A program made the translations under genes and the position numbers. Positions 33,432 to 42,834 of a stretch of 64,000 bases of DNA are shown here, piece by piece; the stretch's first letter is position 1, and the number at the start of each line of letters is the position of its first letter. The DNA is from Pseudoruegeria aquimaris (GTDB taxonomy: Bacteria > Pseudomonadota > Alphaproteobacteria > Rhodobacterales > Rhodobacteraceae), in the NCBI RefSeq assembly GCF_900172235.1, contig NZ_FWFQ01000002.1, forward strand, positions 1-64,000. Reading direction: 5' to 3'. The notes under the pieces are model-generated. The model was not told where the DNA came from. It made no database searches and worked only from the letters and a program-made list of their open reading frames with translations.

Positions 33432-33806
33432 TCAGGTATCGGCGCCGACGAGCTGGCGCAGGTTCTCGAGCACTTCGGCGTTGGAGAAGGGTTTCGTCAT
33501 GAACTGGCTGGCGCCGTAGCGCTCCGCCATCTCGCGGTCCTTGGTCTGGCCGCGCGCGGTGAGCATCAGGATCGGCAGCGCCCGCGTATCCTCGGCCTCG
33601 CGCAGCTCCTTCAGGATGTCATACCCCGACTTGTTGGGCAGCATCACGTCCAGCACCAGCACGTCGGGCAAGGTGCGCTTCACCACTTCCACGGCATCTT
33701 CGCCGTTGGAATGGGTATCCACGCGCCATCCGTCGCGGCTGAGAATGAAGCGGATTGCCTCGATGATGTTGGGCTCGTCCTCGATGACGAGTATGTGTTT
33801 GCCCAT
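33432..33806 (-). CDS. Single-domain response regulator (receiver only)
   Basis: This 124-residue protein is a bare CheY-like receiver: acidic pair Glu9/Asp10, phospho-acceptor Asp53 in VLDVMLP, Thr83 in MLTARG, and Lys105 in MTKPFS. No DNA-binding output follows. It is first in the minus-strand set with the small membrane protein and the symporter-kinase, so the kinase is the likely phosphodonor. Output would be through protein contact, perhaps with the RamB/ScfR-type regulator upstream, which has a kinase-like helical segment. Confidence 0.9.
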   Translation of the reverse strand: MGKHILVIEDEPNIIEAIRFILSRDGWRVDTHSNGEDAVEVVKRTLPDVLVLDVMLPNKSGYDILKELREAEDTRALPILMLTARGQTKDREMAERYGASQFMTKPFSNAEVLENLRQLVGADT

Positions 33807-33907
33807 CTGTCACTCCCCCTGACAAAATGGCGCCTCCGTCCGTGCAGGCCACTATTGCCGCTCGCCGCCCCGGTGTCAAAACCCTTCGGCGTCAAAAGCC
33901 TGCGGCT

Positions 33908-35215
33908 TCAACTGCCTTCGGCCAGGATCGAGGGCTCGCGGCGCGCCGCGCAGCGGCGCCTGGCGCAGATCCGGCAGGATGCGCCCACCGGCAGCGGATC
34001 GCCCGCGGGCAGCGGCGCGCGGCTCTCCGGCACCAGCAGCATGGTGGCCTCGAAGACCTGCGGGCTGTCGAACCCCGCCTGGTAGGCCGGCTGCGAAATG
34101 GCAAAGGCGAGAAACCGGCGCGGGTTGCGCCCCGTCGTCCGGATCGCGCTGCGGATCGGCGCCATCGGCCGCGACAGCGCCTGGTAGAGCGGCCAGAGCG
34201 GACAGGCGGCCCCGAAGCGCGGCAGCGGGAAACCCTCGGGCGGCTTGCGGAAGGAGAGCGTGCCGGAGGAATCGCAGACGACGAGCCCGAGCCGCTCCTC
34301 CCCCTCGCCGGCGGGCAGGACGGAAAGCCGCCGCATCACCGCCGCCATGTCCACGCCGAAGCCCTGCGCCAGCGCCGCCGGGTCCAGCCCGTGTTCGCCC
34401 ACCGCATCCCGAAGCGCGTCCATGGGCATCCGGCGCGCATCCTGCATGTAGCGCGCAAGGTAGTAGCCCGCGACGGTGCGCGCATGGGAAGAGGTCAGCT
34501 CGCCGGCGCCCGCGATGAGCGCCTCGGCGGTGGTTTCGCCGGCTTCCAGTTCCGGCAGGTGGTAGCCCCGGCTCTCCATCCAGCTTTCCAGCTCCTCTTC
34601 CGGCGAGGCCAGCGTGGTTTCCGCATCGCCCGAGGAATCGAGGTAGGTCACCAGCGCCTGCGAGCTTTCGGCCAGGCGCAGGGAGTCGTCGTGGATGTTT
34701 CGGTGGAACCTTTCGCGCCACTCGGGCTCGATGTCCTTGGTGTCGTTCAGGATGGTCGCGGTGGAGCGGATCGCCGTCACCGCCGAAAGCACCTCGTGCA
34801 GGGATTCCGACAGGAAGGGATCGTGGGTCAGGCGGTCGGTGAGCGTGGCCACGGTGCGCTCCAGCGCGGCGATGTGGCGATGCTGCCAGGCGATCAGCCC
34901 GGCCCAGCCCGGAAACCGGCCGGCGAACTCCTCGATGCGGGGCAGTTCGGGCGCGGCTTCCGTCTGGCCCATGGCGGCATCTCGCAAAGACGCCAGAAGC
35001 GCCGCCTCGGCGCCTTCGGTCAGGGCGGAGGCGTCCACCTCCAGCTCGCGGGCCAGATCGACGAGGAGTTTTCCGCCGATTCTGCGCTTGTTGTGTTCGA
35101 TCAGGTTGAGATAGGAGGGCGACACCCCCACCTTGCGGGCGAGATCGGCCTGCTTCAGGCCCAGCACGGCGCGCCTTTCGCGGATCCTGTTGCCCGTCAG
35201 GGCCGGTTTGGCCAT
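33908..35215 (-). CDS. RamB/ScfR-type XRE regulator of short-chain acid metabolism
   Basis: The 435-residue protein has an XRE helix-turn-helix at residues 8-62 (RERRAVLGLKQADLARKVGV), a middle helical part, and a C-terminal DUF2083-type domain ending in a Cys cluster (CRICARRRC). This is the family of RamB and related short-chain acyl-CoA-sensing regulators. A segment near residues 135-195 (LHEVLSAVTAIRSTATIL, then NIHDDSLRLAESSQALVTYL) resembles the two-helix dimerisation domain of histidine kinases, including a His in the right place. It diverges from the acs-linked transporter operon, with palindromic sites in the gap. Control of that operon is inferred. Confidence 0.82.
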   Translation of the reverse strand: MAKPALTGNRIRERRAVLGLKQADLARKVGVSPSYLNLIEHNKRRIGGKLLVDLARELEVDASALTEGAEAALLASLRDAAMGQTEAAPELPRIEEFAGRFPGWAGLIAWQHRHIAALERTVATLTDRLTHDPFLSESLHEVLSAVTAIRSTATILNDTKDIEPEWRERFHRNIHDDSLRLAESSQALVTYLDSSGDAETTLASPEEELESWMESRGYHLPELEAGETTAEALIAGAGELTSSHARTVAGYYLARYMQDARRMPMDALRDAVGEHGLDPAALAQGFGVDMAAVMRRLSVLPAGEGEERLGLVVCDSSGTLSFRKPPEGFPLPRFGAACPLWPLYQALSRPMAPIRSAIRTTGRNPRRFLAFAISQPAYQAGFDSPQVFEATMLLVPESRAPLPAGDPLPVGASCRICARRRCAARREPSILAEGS

Positions 35216-35255
35216 GGAATTCCCTCCGAGTTTCCAACCACTTTCTGCACCTGCG

Positions 35256-35313
35256 TGTAAATTGATTTACAAATGCTGCGGCGCCATTGTCAGGTATTTT
35301 ACAAATTATTTGT
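35256..35313. promoter_or_regulatory. Twin operators between the RamB-like regulator and the transporter operon
   Basis: The palindrome TGTAAATTGATTTACA lies at 35256-35271 and ACAAATTATTTGT at 35301-35313. Both contain TTTACAAAT (35266-35274 and 35298-35306), a 32-bp (three-turn) separation. The gap lies between divergent genes. An ACTTTCAAAG stretch follows (35315-35324), which recalls RamB-type TTTGCAAA sites. Binding by the divergent regulator is the simplest reading; it is unproven. Confidence 0.6.
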
Positions 35314-35440
35314 TACTTTCAAAGCAGTTGTTGCGAAATTTTCGACACACCCCCGATAATGAATGTGTCTTGTAAAAGACCCGTGGCCCTGTGCGGAGGA
35401 GGTATGGAGGCCGACGGATAACATCATAGGGAGGAACTTG

Positions 35441-36793
35441 ATGTCCAAATCCAACCTCACACGCCGTGGCGTGCTGAAGACCGGCGCAGTGGCCGGGACG
35501 AGCCTTGCCGTCCCCACCATCTTCACGGCGCAGTCCGTGGCGGCCTACACCAACGAGCCCACCGGCGGCACCGTGACCCTCGGCTTCAACGTGCCCCAGA
35601 CGGGCCCCTACGCCGATGAAGGCAACGACGAACTGCTGGCGCAGCAGCTGGCCGTCGAGCACCTGAACGGCGAAGGCGACGGCGGCTGCCTGAACACCTT
35701 CACCTCGAAGGCGCTCAAGGGCAACGGCATCCTCGGCAAGAAGGTCCAGTTCGTGACCGGCGACACGCAGACGAAGTCTGACGCCGCACGCGCTTCCGCC
35801 AAGTCGATGATCGAGAAAGACGGCGCCATCATGATCAACGGCGGCTCGTCCTCGGGCGTGGCCGTGGCCGTGCAGGGCCTCTGCCAGGACGCGGGCGTGA
35901 TCTTCATGGCCGGCCTGACCCACGCCAACGACACCACCGGCAAGGACCGCAAGGCCAACGGCTTCCGCCACTTCTTCAACGCCTACATGTCCGGCGCGGC
36001 CCTCGCTCCGGTGCTGGCCAAGGAGATGGGCAACGATCGCCGCGCCTACCACCTGACCGCCGACTACAACTGGGGCTGGACCCAGGAGGAATCGATCGTG
36101 GCCTCCACCGAGGCCCTGGGCTGGGAAACCGTGAACACGGTGAAAACCCCGCTCGCCTCGACCGATTTCTCCTCCTACATCGCCCCGGTGCTGAACTCCG
36201 GCGCCGACGTGCTGGTTCTGAACCACTACGGCGGCAACATGGTGAACTCGCTCACCAACGCCATCCAGTTCGGCCTTCTTGACAAGGTCGCCAACGGCAA
36301 GGACTTCAAGATCGTCGTTCCGCTCTACTCCGAGCTGATGGCCGCCGGTGCCGGCGAGAACATCAAGGGCGTTCTCGGCTCCATGAACTACAACTGGCAG
36401 CTGGAAAACGAGGGCTCCAAGGCCTTCGTGAAATCCTTCGGCGAGAAATACGGCAAGCCGCCGTCCAACTCCGCCCAGACGTGCTACGCGCAGGTTCTGC
36501 TCTATGCCGATGCCTGTGAGCGCGCGGGCACCTTCAACCCCTGCGGCGTGGCCGAAGCCCTCGAAGGCTTCGAGTTCGACGGTCTCGGCAACGGCAAGAC
36601 GCTGTATCGCGCCGAGGATCACCAGTGCTTCAAGGACGTGCTCGTCGTGCGCGGCGCGCAGAACCCGACGTCCGCCTACGACACGCTGGAGATCGTCGAG
36701 GTCACGCCGGTGGAGCAGGTGACCTACGCACCGAACCACCCGATGTTCGGCGGCGACGAAGCCACGCTCGGCGAATGCAACCCGGGCGCCTGA
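35441..36793 (+). CDS. ABC transporter substrate-binding protein, branched-chain-amino-acid/amide type (Tat)
   Basis: The 450-residue periplasmic protein has a twin-arginine leader (LTRRGVLKTGAVAG) and the bilobal fold of the HAAT family, with GFNVPQTGPYADEGND at the ligand-facing start of lobe 1. GGAGG lies just upstream of ATG 35441. The substrate cannot be read: family members bind branched-chain amino acids, urea, amides or small acids. It opens an operon of two permeases, two ATPases and acetyl-CoA synthetase. The synthetase and the flanking RamB-like and CrbS-like regulators argue for a small carboxylate, or a molecule degraded to acetate. Confidence 0.85.
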   Translation: MSKSNLTRRGVLKTGAVAGTSLAVPTIFTAQSVAAYTNEPTGGTVTLGFNVPQTGPYADEGNDELLAQQLAVEHLNGEGDGGCLNTFTSKALKGNGILGKKVQFVTGDTQTKSDAARASAKSMIEKDGAIMINGGSSSGVAVAVQGLCQDAGVIFMAGLTHANDTTGKDRKANGFRHFFNAYMSGAALAPVLAKEMGNDRRAYHLTADYNWGWTQEESIVASTEALGWETVNTVKTPLASTDFSSYIAPVLNSGADVLVLNHYGGNMVNSLTNAIQFGLLDKVANGKDFKIVVPLYSELMAAGAGENIKGVLGSMNYNWQLENEGSKAFVKSFGEKYGKPPSNSAQTCYAQVLLYADACERAGTFNPCGVAEALEGFEFDGLGNGKTLYRAEDHQCFKDVLVVRGAQNPTSAYDTLEIVEVTPVEQVTYAPNHPMFGGDEATLGECNPGA

Positions 36794-36810
36794 TCTGAGG
36801 CACGCCCCCT

Positions 36811-36835
36811 CCCCGGCCGCTTTCGGCGGCCGGGG
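36811..36835 (+). terminator. Intercistronic hairpin after the binding-protein gene
   Basis: CCCCGGCCGC pairs perfectly with GCGGCCGGGG around a 5-base loop, 17 bases after the stop. Only a short GGTT follows. Such structures between binding protein and permease genes usually stabilise upstream mRNA or end part of the transcripts, giving more binding protein than membrane parts. Confidence 0.65.
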
Positions 36836-36931
36836 GGTTCACTGGCCCGGCCCGTGCCGCCCAAGCGTGCGGCCCAAGCTTGCACTGGCCCGGCTTGCGC
36901 CAGCCACTCACTGAACCTCCAGGTGGATCCG

Positions 36932-37963
36932 ATGGACTCCTTCCTTCTTCAAATTCTCAACGGCCTCGACAAGGGCTCGGCCTACGCGCTGATCGCCCTC
37001 GGCCTGACCCTCATCTTCGGCACGCTCGGCGTGGTGAACTTCGCCCACGGGGCGCTGTTCATGATCGGCGCCTTCTGCGCGGTGACGCTCAACAAGCTGC
37101 TGACCCTCTCCTTCGAAACCGTCGATGAAACCAAGACGGATTTCCTCGGCAACCCGCTGAAGGTGGAGACGCCCTACGTGGAAGCCTGGTTCGGCCCCGA
37201 GTTCGGCGGCGCGCTGATCGACTGGTCGGTGCCGCTGGCGATCCTGCTGGCCATCCCGGTGATGGTGGGCATCGGCTTCGTGATGGAACGCGGGCTGATC
37301 AAGCACTTCTACAAGCGCCCGCACGCCGACCAGATCCTCGTGACCTTCGGCCTTGCCATCGTTCTCCAGGAGATCATCAAGTATTACTTCGGCGCCAACC
37401 CGATCCAGACCCCCGAACCGAGCGCCCTGCGCGGCAGCATCGACATCGGCACCATGATCGGCTTCGAGGCCAACCGGATCATCTATCCGATCTGGCGGCT
37501 GGTCTATTTCTTCTTCGCCATGGTCATCATCGCGGGCGTGTTCGGCTTCCTGCAGTTCACCACCTTCGGCATGGTCGTGCGCGCCGGCATGGCCGACCGC
37601 GAGACCGTGGGGCTGCTGGGCATCAACATCGACCGCCGCTTCACCATCATGTTCGGCATCGCCGCCGCCGTGGCCGGCCTTGCGGGCGTGATGTACGGGC
37701 CGCTGAACCCGCCGAACTACCACATGGGCATGGATTTCCTCGTGCTCTCCTTCGTGGTCGTCGTCGTGGGCGGCATGGGCTCGCTTCCCGGCGCTGTGCT
37801 GGCCGGCTTCATGCTCGGCATCCTCGAAAGCTTCGCCTCCACCACCTGGGCCACCACCACGATCCCCGGGATCAACCAGATCATCATCTACCTCGTCGCC
37901 ATCATCGTGCTGCTGACCCGCCCGCGTGGTCTGATGGGCCGCAAAGGCGTGATGGAGGAATAA
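36932..37963 (+). CDS. ABC transporter permease, LivH type
   Basis: The 343-residue inner-membrane protein begins with the LivH block [20 protein letters not shown], followed by [17 protein letters not shown]. Near the end it has the [20 protein letters not shown] signature and [11 protein letters not shown]. About eight membrane helices and a 60-residue periplasmic insert near residues 60-110 are seen. The insert makes it longer than typical LivH (about 290-310). It lies 4 bases upstream of the livM-type gene. ATG 36932 is preceded by a weak site (CAGGTGGA). Confidence 0.9.
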   Translation: MDSFLLQILNGLDKGSAYALIALGLTLIFGTLGVVNFAHGALFMIGAFCAVTLNKLLTLSFETVDETKTDFLGNPLKVETPYVEAWFGPEFGGALIDWSVPLAILLAIPVMVGIGFVMERGLIKHFYKRPHADQILVTFGLAIVLQEIIKYYFGANPIQTPEPSALRGSIDIGTMIGFEANRIIYPIWRLVYFFFAMVIIAGVFGFLQFTTFGMVVRAGMADRETVGLLGINIDRRFTIMFGIAAAVAGLAGVMYGPLNPPNYHMGMDFLVLSFVVVVVGGMGSLPGAVLAGFMLGILESFASTTWATTTIPGINQIIIYLVAIIVLLTRPRGLMGRKGVMEE

Positions 37964-37967
37964 GCCA

Positions 37968-39188
37968 ATGCTCGGACTGAACCGCAAAGACACCACGCTC
38001 CTCATCGTCGTCTTCCTGCTGACGATGCTGGCGCCCTTCCTTCTGAACCCCTTCCCCGCCGACAGCGCCATGGCGCAGTTCAACGCGGGCTACCCGGACC
38101 TGATGCAGCGCTTCGTGATCTTCGGGATCTTCGCCGTGGGCTTCAACATCCTCTTCGGCCTCACCGGCTACCTCTCCTTCGGCCACGCGGCCTTCCTCGG
38201 GGTGGGCAGCTACGCGGCGGTGTGGATGTTCAAGCTCTTTACCTTCAACGTCGTGCCGGCGATTGCCGCGGCCGTCGTGGTGGCAGGCCTGTTCTCGGTG
38301 TTGATCGGCTATGTCAGCCTGCGCCGTTCGGGGATCTACTTCTCGATCCTCACGCTGGCCTTCGCGCAGATGTCCTTCGCGCTGGCCTACTCCGTGCTGT
38401 CGAACCCGAAGTTCAACCTGACCAACGGTGAAACCGGGCTCCAGGTCTATGCCGACGATCCGCAGATCTTCGCCGTCGCGGGCTCACCCAACCTGCCGCA
38501 TCTCTTCGGCCTGTCCATGCGCTCCACCTACACGATGGACGTCGGCGCGTGGTCCTTCGACTTCAACGCGGGCTACTACCTGTGCGCAGTGATCATGCTG
38601 GTGGTGTTCTACCTCTCGGTGCGGCTGTTCCGTTCGCCCTTCGGCATGATGCTGCGCGCGATCAAGTCCAACCAGCAGCGCCTGAACTACACCGGCCTGA
38701 ACTCCCGCCCCTACACGCTCGCGGCCTTCGTGATCTCGGGCATGTATGCCGGGCTCGCCGGCGGCCTGCTGGCCGCGATGGACCCGCTGGCGGGTGCGGA
38801 GCGGATGCAGTGGACGGCTTCGGGCGAGGTGGTGCTGATGACGATCCTCGGCGGTGCCGGAACCCTGATCGGCCCGGTGCTGGGCGCAGGCTTCATCAAG
38901 TACTTCGAGAACATCTTCTCCAAGATCAACGACAACGTGCTGCACAGCTGGTTCGCCTTCCTGCCCGACGGGATGGAGGACTTCATGGTGACGATCATCC
39001 ACCCCTTCGTGGGCAAGGGCTGGCACCTGACCCTGGGCCTTCTGTTCATGCTCGTCGTGATCTTCCTGCCCGGCGGCCTCGTGGAAGGCGGACAGCGCAT
39101 CGCGCGGCTGTTCAAGCGCAACACGACGCAGACGCCCGGCAACGATCCGGAGCACCACCCCAAACCCAGCCCGCACGTGGCCGAGTAA
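37968..39188 (+). CDS. ABC transporter permease, LivM type
   Basis: The 406-residue inner-membrane protein has the LivM core [19 protein letters not shown] near residue 55, a [18 protein letters not shown] block, and the [20 protein letters not shown] motif near 300. About nine helices are predicted. The tail after residue 375 is polar and His/Pro-rich. It pairs with the LivH-type protein to form the channel. Spacing to its neighbours is 4 and 12 bases. Confidence 0.9.
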   Translation: MLGLNRKDTTLLIVVFLLTMLAPFLLNPFPADSAMAQFNAGYPDLMQRFVIFGIFAVGFNILFGLTGYLSFGHAAFLGVGSYAAVWMFKLFTFNVVPAIAAAVVVAGLFSVLIGYVSLRRSGIYFSILTLAFAQMSFALAYSVLSNPKFNLTNGETGLQVYADDPQIFAVAGSPNLPHLFGLSMRSTYTMDVGAWSFDFNAGYYLCAVIMLVVFYLSVRLFRSPFGMMLRAIKSNQQRLNYTGLNSRPYTLAAFVISGMYAGLAGGLLAAMDPLAGAERMQWTASGEVVLMTILGGAGTLIGPVLGAGFIKYFENIFSKINDNVLHSWFAFLPDGMEDFMVTIIHPFVGKGWHLTLGLLFMLVVIFLPGGLVEGGQRIARLFKRNTTQTPGNDPEHHPKPSPHVAE

Positions 39189-39200
39189 GGAGACGCGAGA

Positions 39201-39956
39201 ATGGGTATTCTTGAAGTCAAGAACGTCAACAAGCGCTTCGGCGGCCTGCAGGCCCTCGGGAACGTGAACCTCAGCGTGCAGGAAAACACCGTGCACGCGA
39301 TCATCGGCCCCAACGGCGCGGGCAAATCCACCCTGCTCAACTGCCTCGTGGGCAAGCTGATCCCCGATACGGGCTCGGTGATGTTCGACGGGCAGTCGGT
39401 GCTGGGGCGCAAGCCGCATGAGATCAACCAGATGGGCATCAGCCGCGTGTTCCAGACGCCCGAGATCTTCGGCGATCTCACGGTGATGGAAAACGTGCTG
39501 ATCCCCTGCTTCGCCCGCCGCGACGGCGCCTTCCGGATGCATGCCTTCGAAAGCGTGCAGCACGAGAAGAGCCTCAACGAGCAGGCCGAGGAAATCCTCG
39601 TGGACATGAACATGATCGAGAAACGCGACATGCACGCGGCCTCGCTCTCACGTGGCGACAAGCGGCGGCTGGAGATGGCCATGTGCCTCGTGCAGCAGCC
39701 CCGCCTGCTGCTGCTGGACGAGCCCACGGCCGGCATGGCGCGCGCCGACACCAACAACACCATCGAACTCCTGAAGGAGATCAAGGAGAAGCGCGACATC
39801 ACCATGGCCATCATCGAGCACGACATGCACGTGGTGTTCTCGCTGGCCGAGCGCATCACCGTGCTCGCGCAAGGGACGCCGCTGGTGGAGGACACGCCGG
39901 AAAACATCAAGGGCCATCCCAAGGTCCAGGAAGCCTACCTCGGTCAGGCGCACTAA
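39201..39956 (+). CDS. ABC transporter ATPase, LivG type
   Basis: The 251-residue cytoplasmic ATPase has Walker A GPNGAGKSTLL at residues 36-46, Walker B LLLLDEPTAG and the switch His in IIEHDMHVV. The ABC signature reads LSRGDKRRLE, not the usual LSxGEQxxLE, an Arg where Gly or His is normal. It also carries the LivG-type insertion (about residues 105-135). It acts with the LivF-type partner 12 bases downstream. Confidence 0.9.
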   Translation: MGILEVKNVNKRFGGLQALGNVNLSVQENTVHAIIGPNGAGKSTLLNCLVGKLIPDTGSVMFDGQSVLGRKPHEINQMGISRVFQTPEIFGDLTVMENVLIPCFARRDGAFRMHAFESVQHEKSLNEQAEEILVDMNMIEKRDMHAASLSRGDKRRLEMAMCLVQQPRLLLLDEPTAGMARADTNNTIELLKEIKEKRDITMAIIEHDMHVVFSLAERITVLAQGTPLVEDTPENIKGHPKVQEAYLGQAH

Positions 39957-39968
39957 GGAGACGGACAG

Positions 39969-40724
39969 ATGAACGAACGTCCAGATTTCTCGAAGAACGC
40001 CAACCACGCCGCGACGGCTCCGGCCTATTTCTCGGTCTGGGATGTGCACGCCTACTACGGCGAGAGCTACATCGTGCAGGGCATCAACTTCAACGTCCAC
40101 GAAGGCGAGATCCTCGCGCTTCTGGGCCGCAACGGCGCCGGCAAGACCTCGACCCTGCGCGCCATCGCGCGGCTGGACGATCCGATGATCACCCATGGCG
40201 AGGTCTGGCTCGATCACCAGCCGCTGCACAAGATGCGCAGTCACGAGGCCGCCATCGCCGGCATCGGCCTCGTGCCGGAGGATCGCCGCATCATTCCCGG
40301 CCTCACGGTGGAGGAAAACCTGCAACTGGCCCAGATCGTGGAGCCCGTCGGCTGGTCGCTGGAACGGCTCTACGATCTGTTCCCGCGCCTGGGGGAGCGC
40401 CGCAAGCAGGAGGGCGTCACGCTCTCCGGTGGCGAGCAGCAGATGCTCGCCATCGCCCGCGCCCTGGCGCGCGACATCAAGGTGCTGCTGCTGGACGAGC
40501 CTTACGAAGGCCTTGCCCCGGTGATCGTGGACGAGATCGAGAAGACCCTGAACATCATCAAGGAACAGGGGATGACGACGATCATCGTGGAGCAGAACGC
40601 CGTGCGCGCGCTGGAACTGGCCGATCGTTCCATCATCCTGGACACCGGGCAGATCGTCTTCGACGGCACCGCCAAGGAGGTGCTTGATAACGCCGAGCTG
40701 CGCGCGGAATATCTGGCCATCTGA
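39969..40724 (+). CDS. ABC transporter ATPase, LivF type
   Basis: This 251-residue ATPase has Walker [13 protein letters not shown] near residues 54-65, a canonical signature [15 protein letters not shown], Walker [14 protein letters not shown] and switch VEQNAVRAL. The extra 20 N-terminal residues are polar. LivF-type subunits carry the DEPxxGLAP hallmark seen here. The gene ends 60 bases before acs with a hairpin in between. Confidence 0.92.
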   Translation: MNERPDFSKNANHAATAPAYFSVWDVHAYYGESYIVQGINFNVHEGEILALLGRNGAGKTSTLRAIARLDDPMITHGEVWLDHQPLHKMRSHEAAIAGIGLVPEDRRIIPGLTVEENLQLAQIVEPVGWSLERLYDLFPRLGERRKQEGVTLSGGEQQMLAIARALARDIKVLLLDEPYEGLAPVIVDEIEKTLNIIKEQGMTTIIVEQNAVRALELADRSIILDTGQIVFDGTAKEVLDNAELRAEYLAI

Positions 40725-40734
40725 CGCACTTACC

Positions 40735-40760
40735 GCCGCCCCGAAGGGAAGCGGGGCGGC
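40735..40760 (+). terminator. Hairpin between the LivF-type gene and acs
   Basis: GCCGCCCCG pairs with CGGGGCGGC around an 8-base loop, 11 bases after the stop of the ATPase gene. No T-run follows. It probably tunes the relative levels of transporter and acs, or gives acs part-independent expression. Confidence 0.55.
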
Positions 40761-40783
40761 CCTTCAGGGAGGAAAGCCGAACC

Positions 40784-42733
40784 ATGACCGAGGCCGTCTA
40801 CGCCCCGAGCGCGGAATTCGCCGCGCATGCCCATGCCGACAAGGCGACATACGAACAGATGTATGCCGCTTCCGTCGCCGACCCGGAGAGCTTCTGGGGC
40901 GAGCACGGCAAGCGCATCGACTGGATCACCCCCTACACCAGGGTGAAGAACACCTCCTTCGAATTCGGCAACGTGAACATCCGCTGGTTCGAGGACGGTG
41001 AGCTCAACGTCGCCGCCAACTGCATCGACCGACATCTCGAAACCCGCGGCGATCAGACGGCCATCATCTGGGAGCCGGACGACCCCGCCGACGAGGCGCT
41101 CCACATCACCTACAGGCAACTCCACGAGAACGTCTGCCGCATGGCCAACGTGCTGCTGAGCCAGGGCGTGATGCGCGGCGATCGCGTGGTGATCTACCTG
41201 CCGATGATCCCGGAAGCCGCCTATGCCATGCTCGCCTGCGCCCGGATCGGCGCGGTGCACTCCATCGTCTTCGCCGGCTTCAGCCCCGACGCGCTGGCCA
41301 ACCGGATCAACGATTGCGACGCAAAGGTCGTGATCACCGCCGACGAGGCGCCGCGCGGCGGCCGCGTCACCCCGCTGAAATCCAATACCGACGCCGCCCT
41401 GCTGCATTGCTCGGACAAGGTGCGCTGCCTCGTGGTGAAGCACACCGGCGGGCAGACGACCTGGGTCGAGGGCCGCGACGTGGACGTGAAGGCCCTGATG
41501 GCCACGGCCGCGCCGGACTGCCCGCCCCGCCCGATGGGGGCGGAGGATCCGCTGTTCATCCTCTACACCTCCGGCTCGACCGGCAAACCCAAGGGCGTGG
41601 TGCACACCTCCGGCGGCTATCTCGTCTATGCGGCGATGACGCACCAATACACCTTCGACTACCACGACGGCGATATCTTCTGGTGCACCGCCGACGTGGG
41701 CTGGGTGACGGGCCACAGCTACATCATCTACGGCCCGCTCGCCAACGGCGCCACGACGCTGATGTTCGAGGGCGTGCCCACCTATCCCGATGCCGGGCGC
41801 TTCTGGGCCGTCTGCGAAAAGCACAAGGTCAACCAGTTCTACACCGCCCCCACCGCCATCCGCGCGCTCATGGGGCAAGGGCCGGAATGGGTCGAGAAAC
41901 ACGATCTCAGCAGCCTCAAGCTGCTGGGCACCGTGGGCGAGCCGATCAACCCGGAGGCCTGGAACTGGTACAACGAGGTCGTCGGCAAGGGCCGCTGCCC
42001 GATCGTGGACACATGGTGGCAGACGGAGACCGGCGGCCACCTTCTGACTCCCCTGCCCGGCGCGACGGCCACCAAGCCCGGTTCCGCCACCCTGCCCTTC
42101 TTCGGCGTGCAACCGGTGATCCTCGATCCCCAGACCGGCGAGGAGATCACCACCACCGAGGCCGAGGGCGTGCTCTGCCTCAAGGACAGCTGGCCCGGCC
42201 AGATGCGCACGGTCTACGGCGATCACGAGCGCTTCGAGAAGACCTACTTCTCCGATTACAAGGGCTACTATTTCTCGGGCGACGGCTGCCGCCGCGATGC
42301 CGACGGCTACTACTGGATCACCGGGCGCGTGGATGACGTGATCAACGTCTCCGGCCACCGCATGGGCACGGCGGAAGTGGAAAGCGCGCTGGTGGCGCAC
42401 CCGAAGGTGGCCGAGGCCGCCGTGGTGGGCTACCCGCACGACATCAAGGGGCAAGGCATCTACGCCTATGTCACCCTGATGAACGGGATCGAGCCGTCCG
42501 AAGAGCTGCGCAAGGAACTGGAAGCCTGGGTGCGCACCGAGATCGGCCCCATCGCCAAGCCCGACCTGATCCAATGGGCGCCCGGCCTGCCGAAAACCCG
42601 CTCCGGCAAGATCATGCGCCGCATCCTGCGCAAGATCGCCGAGGATGACTTCGGCGCGCTCGGTGACACCTCCACGCTGGCGGAGCCCGCCGTGGTGGAC
42701 GATCTGATCGCCAACCGCATGAACAGGCATTGA
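40784..42733 (+). CDS. acs: Acetyl-CoA synthetase (AMP-forming)
   Basis: The 649-residue enzyme activates acetate to acetyl-CoA through acetyl-AMP. Landmarks are the nucleotide P-loop [14 protein letters not shown], the acetate-pocket block [19 protein letters not shown], the hinge [20 protein letters not shown] and the acetylation-controlled Lys in the C-terminal [17 protein letters not shown]. Length is canonical. It is preceded by a GGGAGG site and closes the transporter operon; a strong terminator follows. The same substrate class (acetate or propionate) is the likely target of the flanking regulators. Confidence 0.96.
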   Translation: MTEAVYAPSAEFAAHAHADKATYEQMYAASVADPESFWGEHGKRIDWITPYTRVKNTSFEFGNVNIRWFEDGELNVAANCIDRHLETRGDQTAIIWEPDDPADEALHITYRQLHENVCRMANVLLSQGVMRGDRVVIYLPMIPEAAYAMLACARIGAVHSIVFAGFSPDALANRINDCDAKVVITADEAPRGGRVTPLKSNTDAALLHCSDKVRCLVVKHTGGQTTWVEGRDVDVKALMATAAPDCPPRPMGAEDPLFILYTSGSTGKPKGVVHTSGGYLVYAAMTHQYTFDYHDGDIFWCTADVGWVTGHSYIIYGPLANGATTLMFEGVPTYPDAGRFWAVCEKHKVNQFYTAPTAIRALMGQGPEWVEKHDLSSLKLLGTVGEPINPEAWNWYNEVVGKGRCPIVDTWWQTETGGHLLTPLPGATATKPGSATLPFFGVQPVILDPQTGEEITTTEAEGVLCLKDSWPGQMRTVYGDHERFEKTYFSDYKGYYFSGDGCRRDADGYYWITGRVDDVINVSGHRMGTAEVESALVAHPKVAEAAVVGYPHDIKGQGIYAYVTLMNGIEPSEELRKELEAWVRTEIGPIAKPDLIQWAPGLPKTRSGKIMRRILRKIAEDDFGALGDTSTLAEPAVVDDLIANRMNRH

Positions 42734-42778
42734 CGCTTTCCCCGAGCGCGCCTGCCCCGGCAAGCGCCTCTCTCTCAC

Positions 42779-42812
42779 GCCGGTGCTTCCCCCGAGGCAC
42801 CGGCTTTTTTTT
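42779..42812 (+). terminator. Rho-independent terminator of acs
   Basis: GCCGGTGC (42779-42786) pairs with GCACCGGC (42797-42804) and is followed by eight T (42805-42812). It ends the transporter-acs operon before the convergent RTX gene. Confidence 0.9.
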
Positions 42813-42834
42813 GCCGCGAGGAGGGCCTTGAACG

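Noticed and set aside
30800-33502. 900-codon open frame antisense to the symporter-kinase
   Set aside because: Compositional shadow; the kinase frame has all catalytic boxes.
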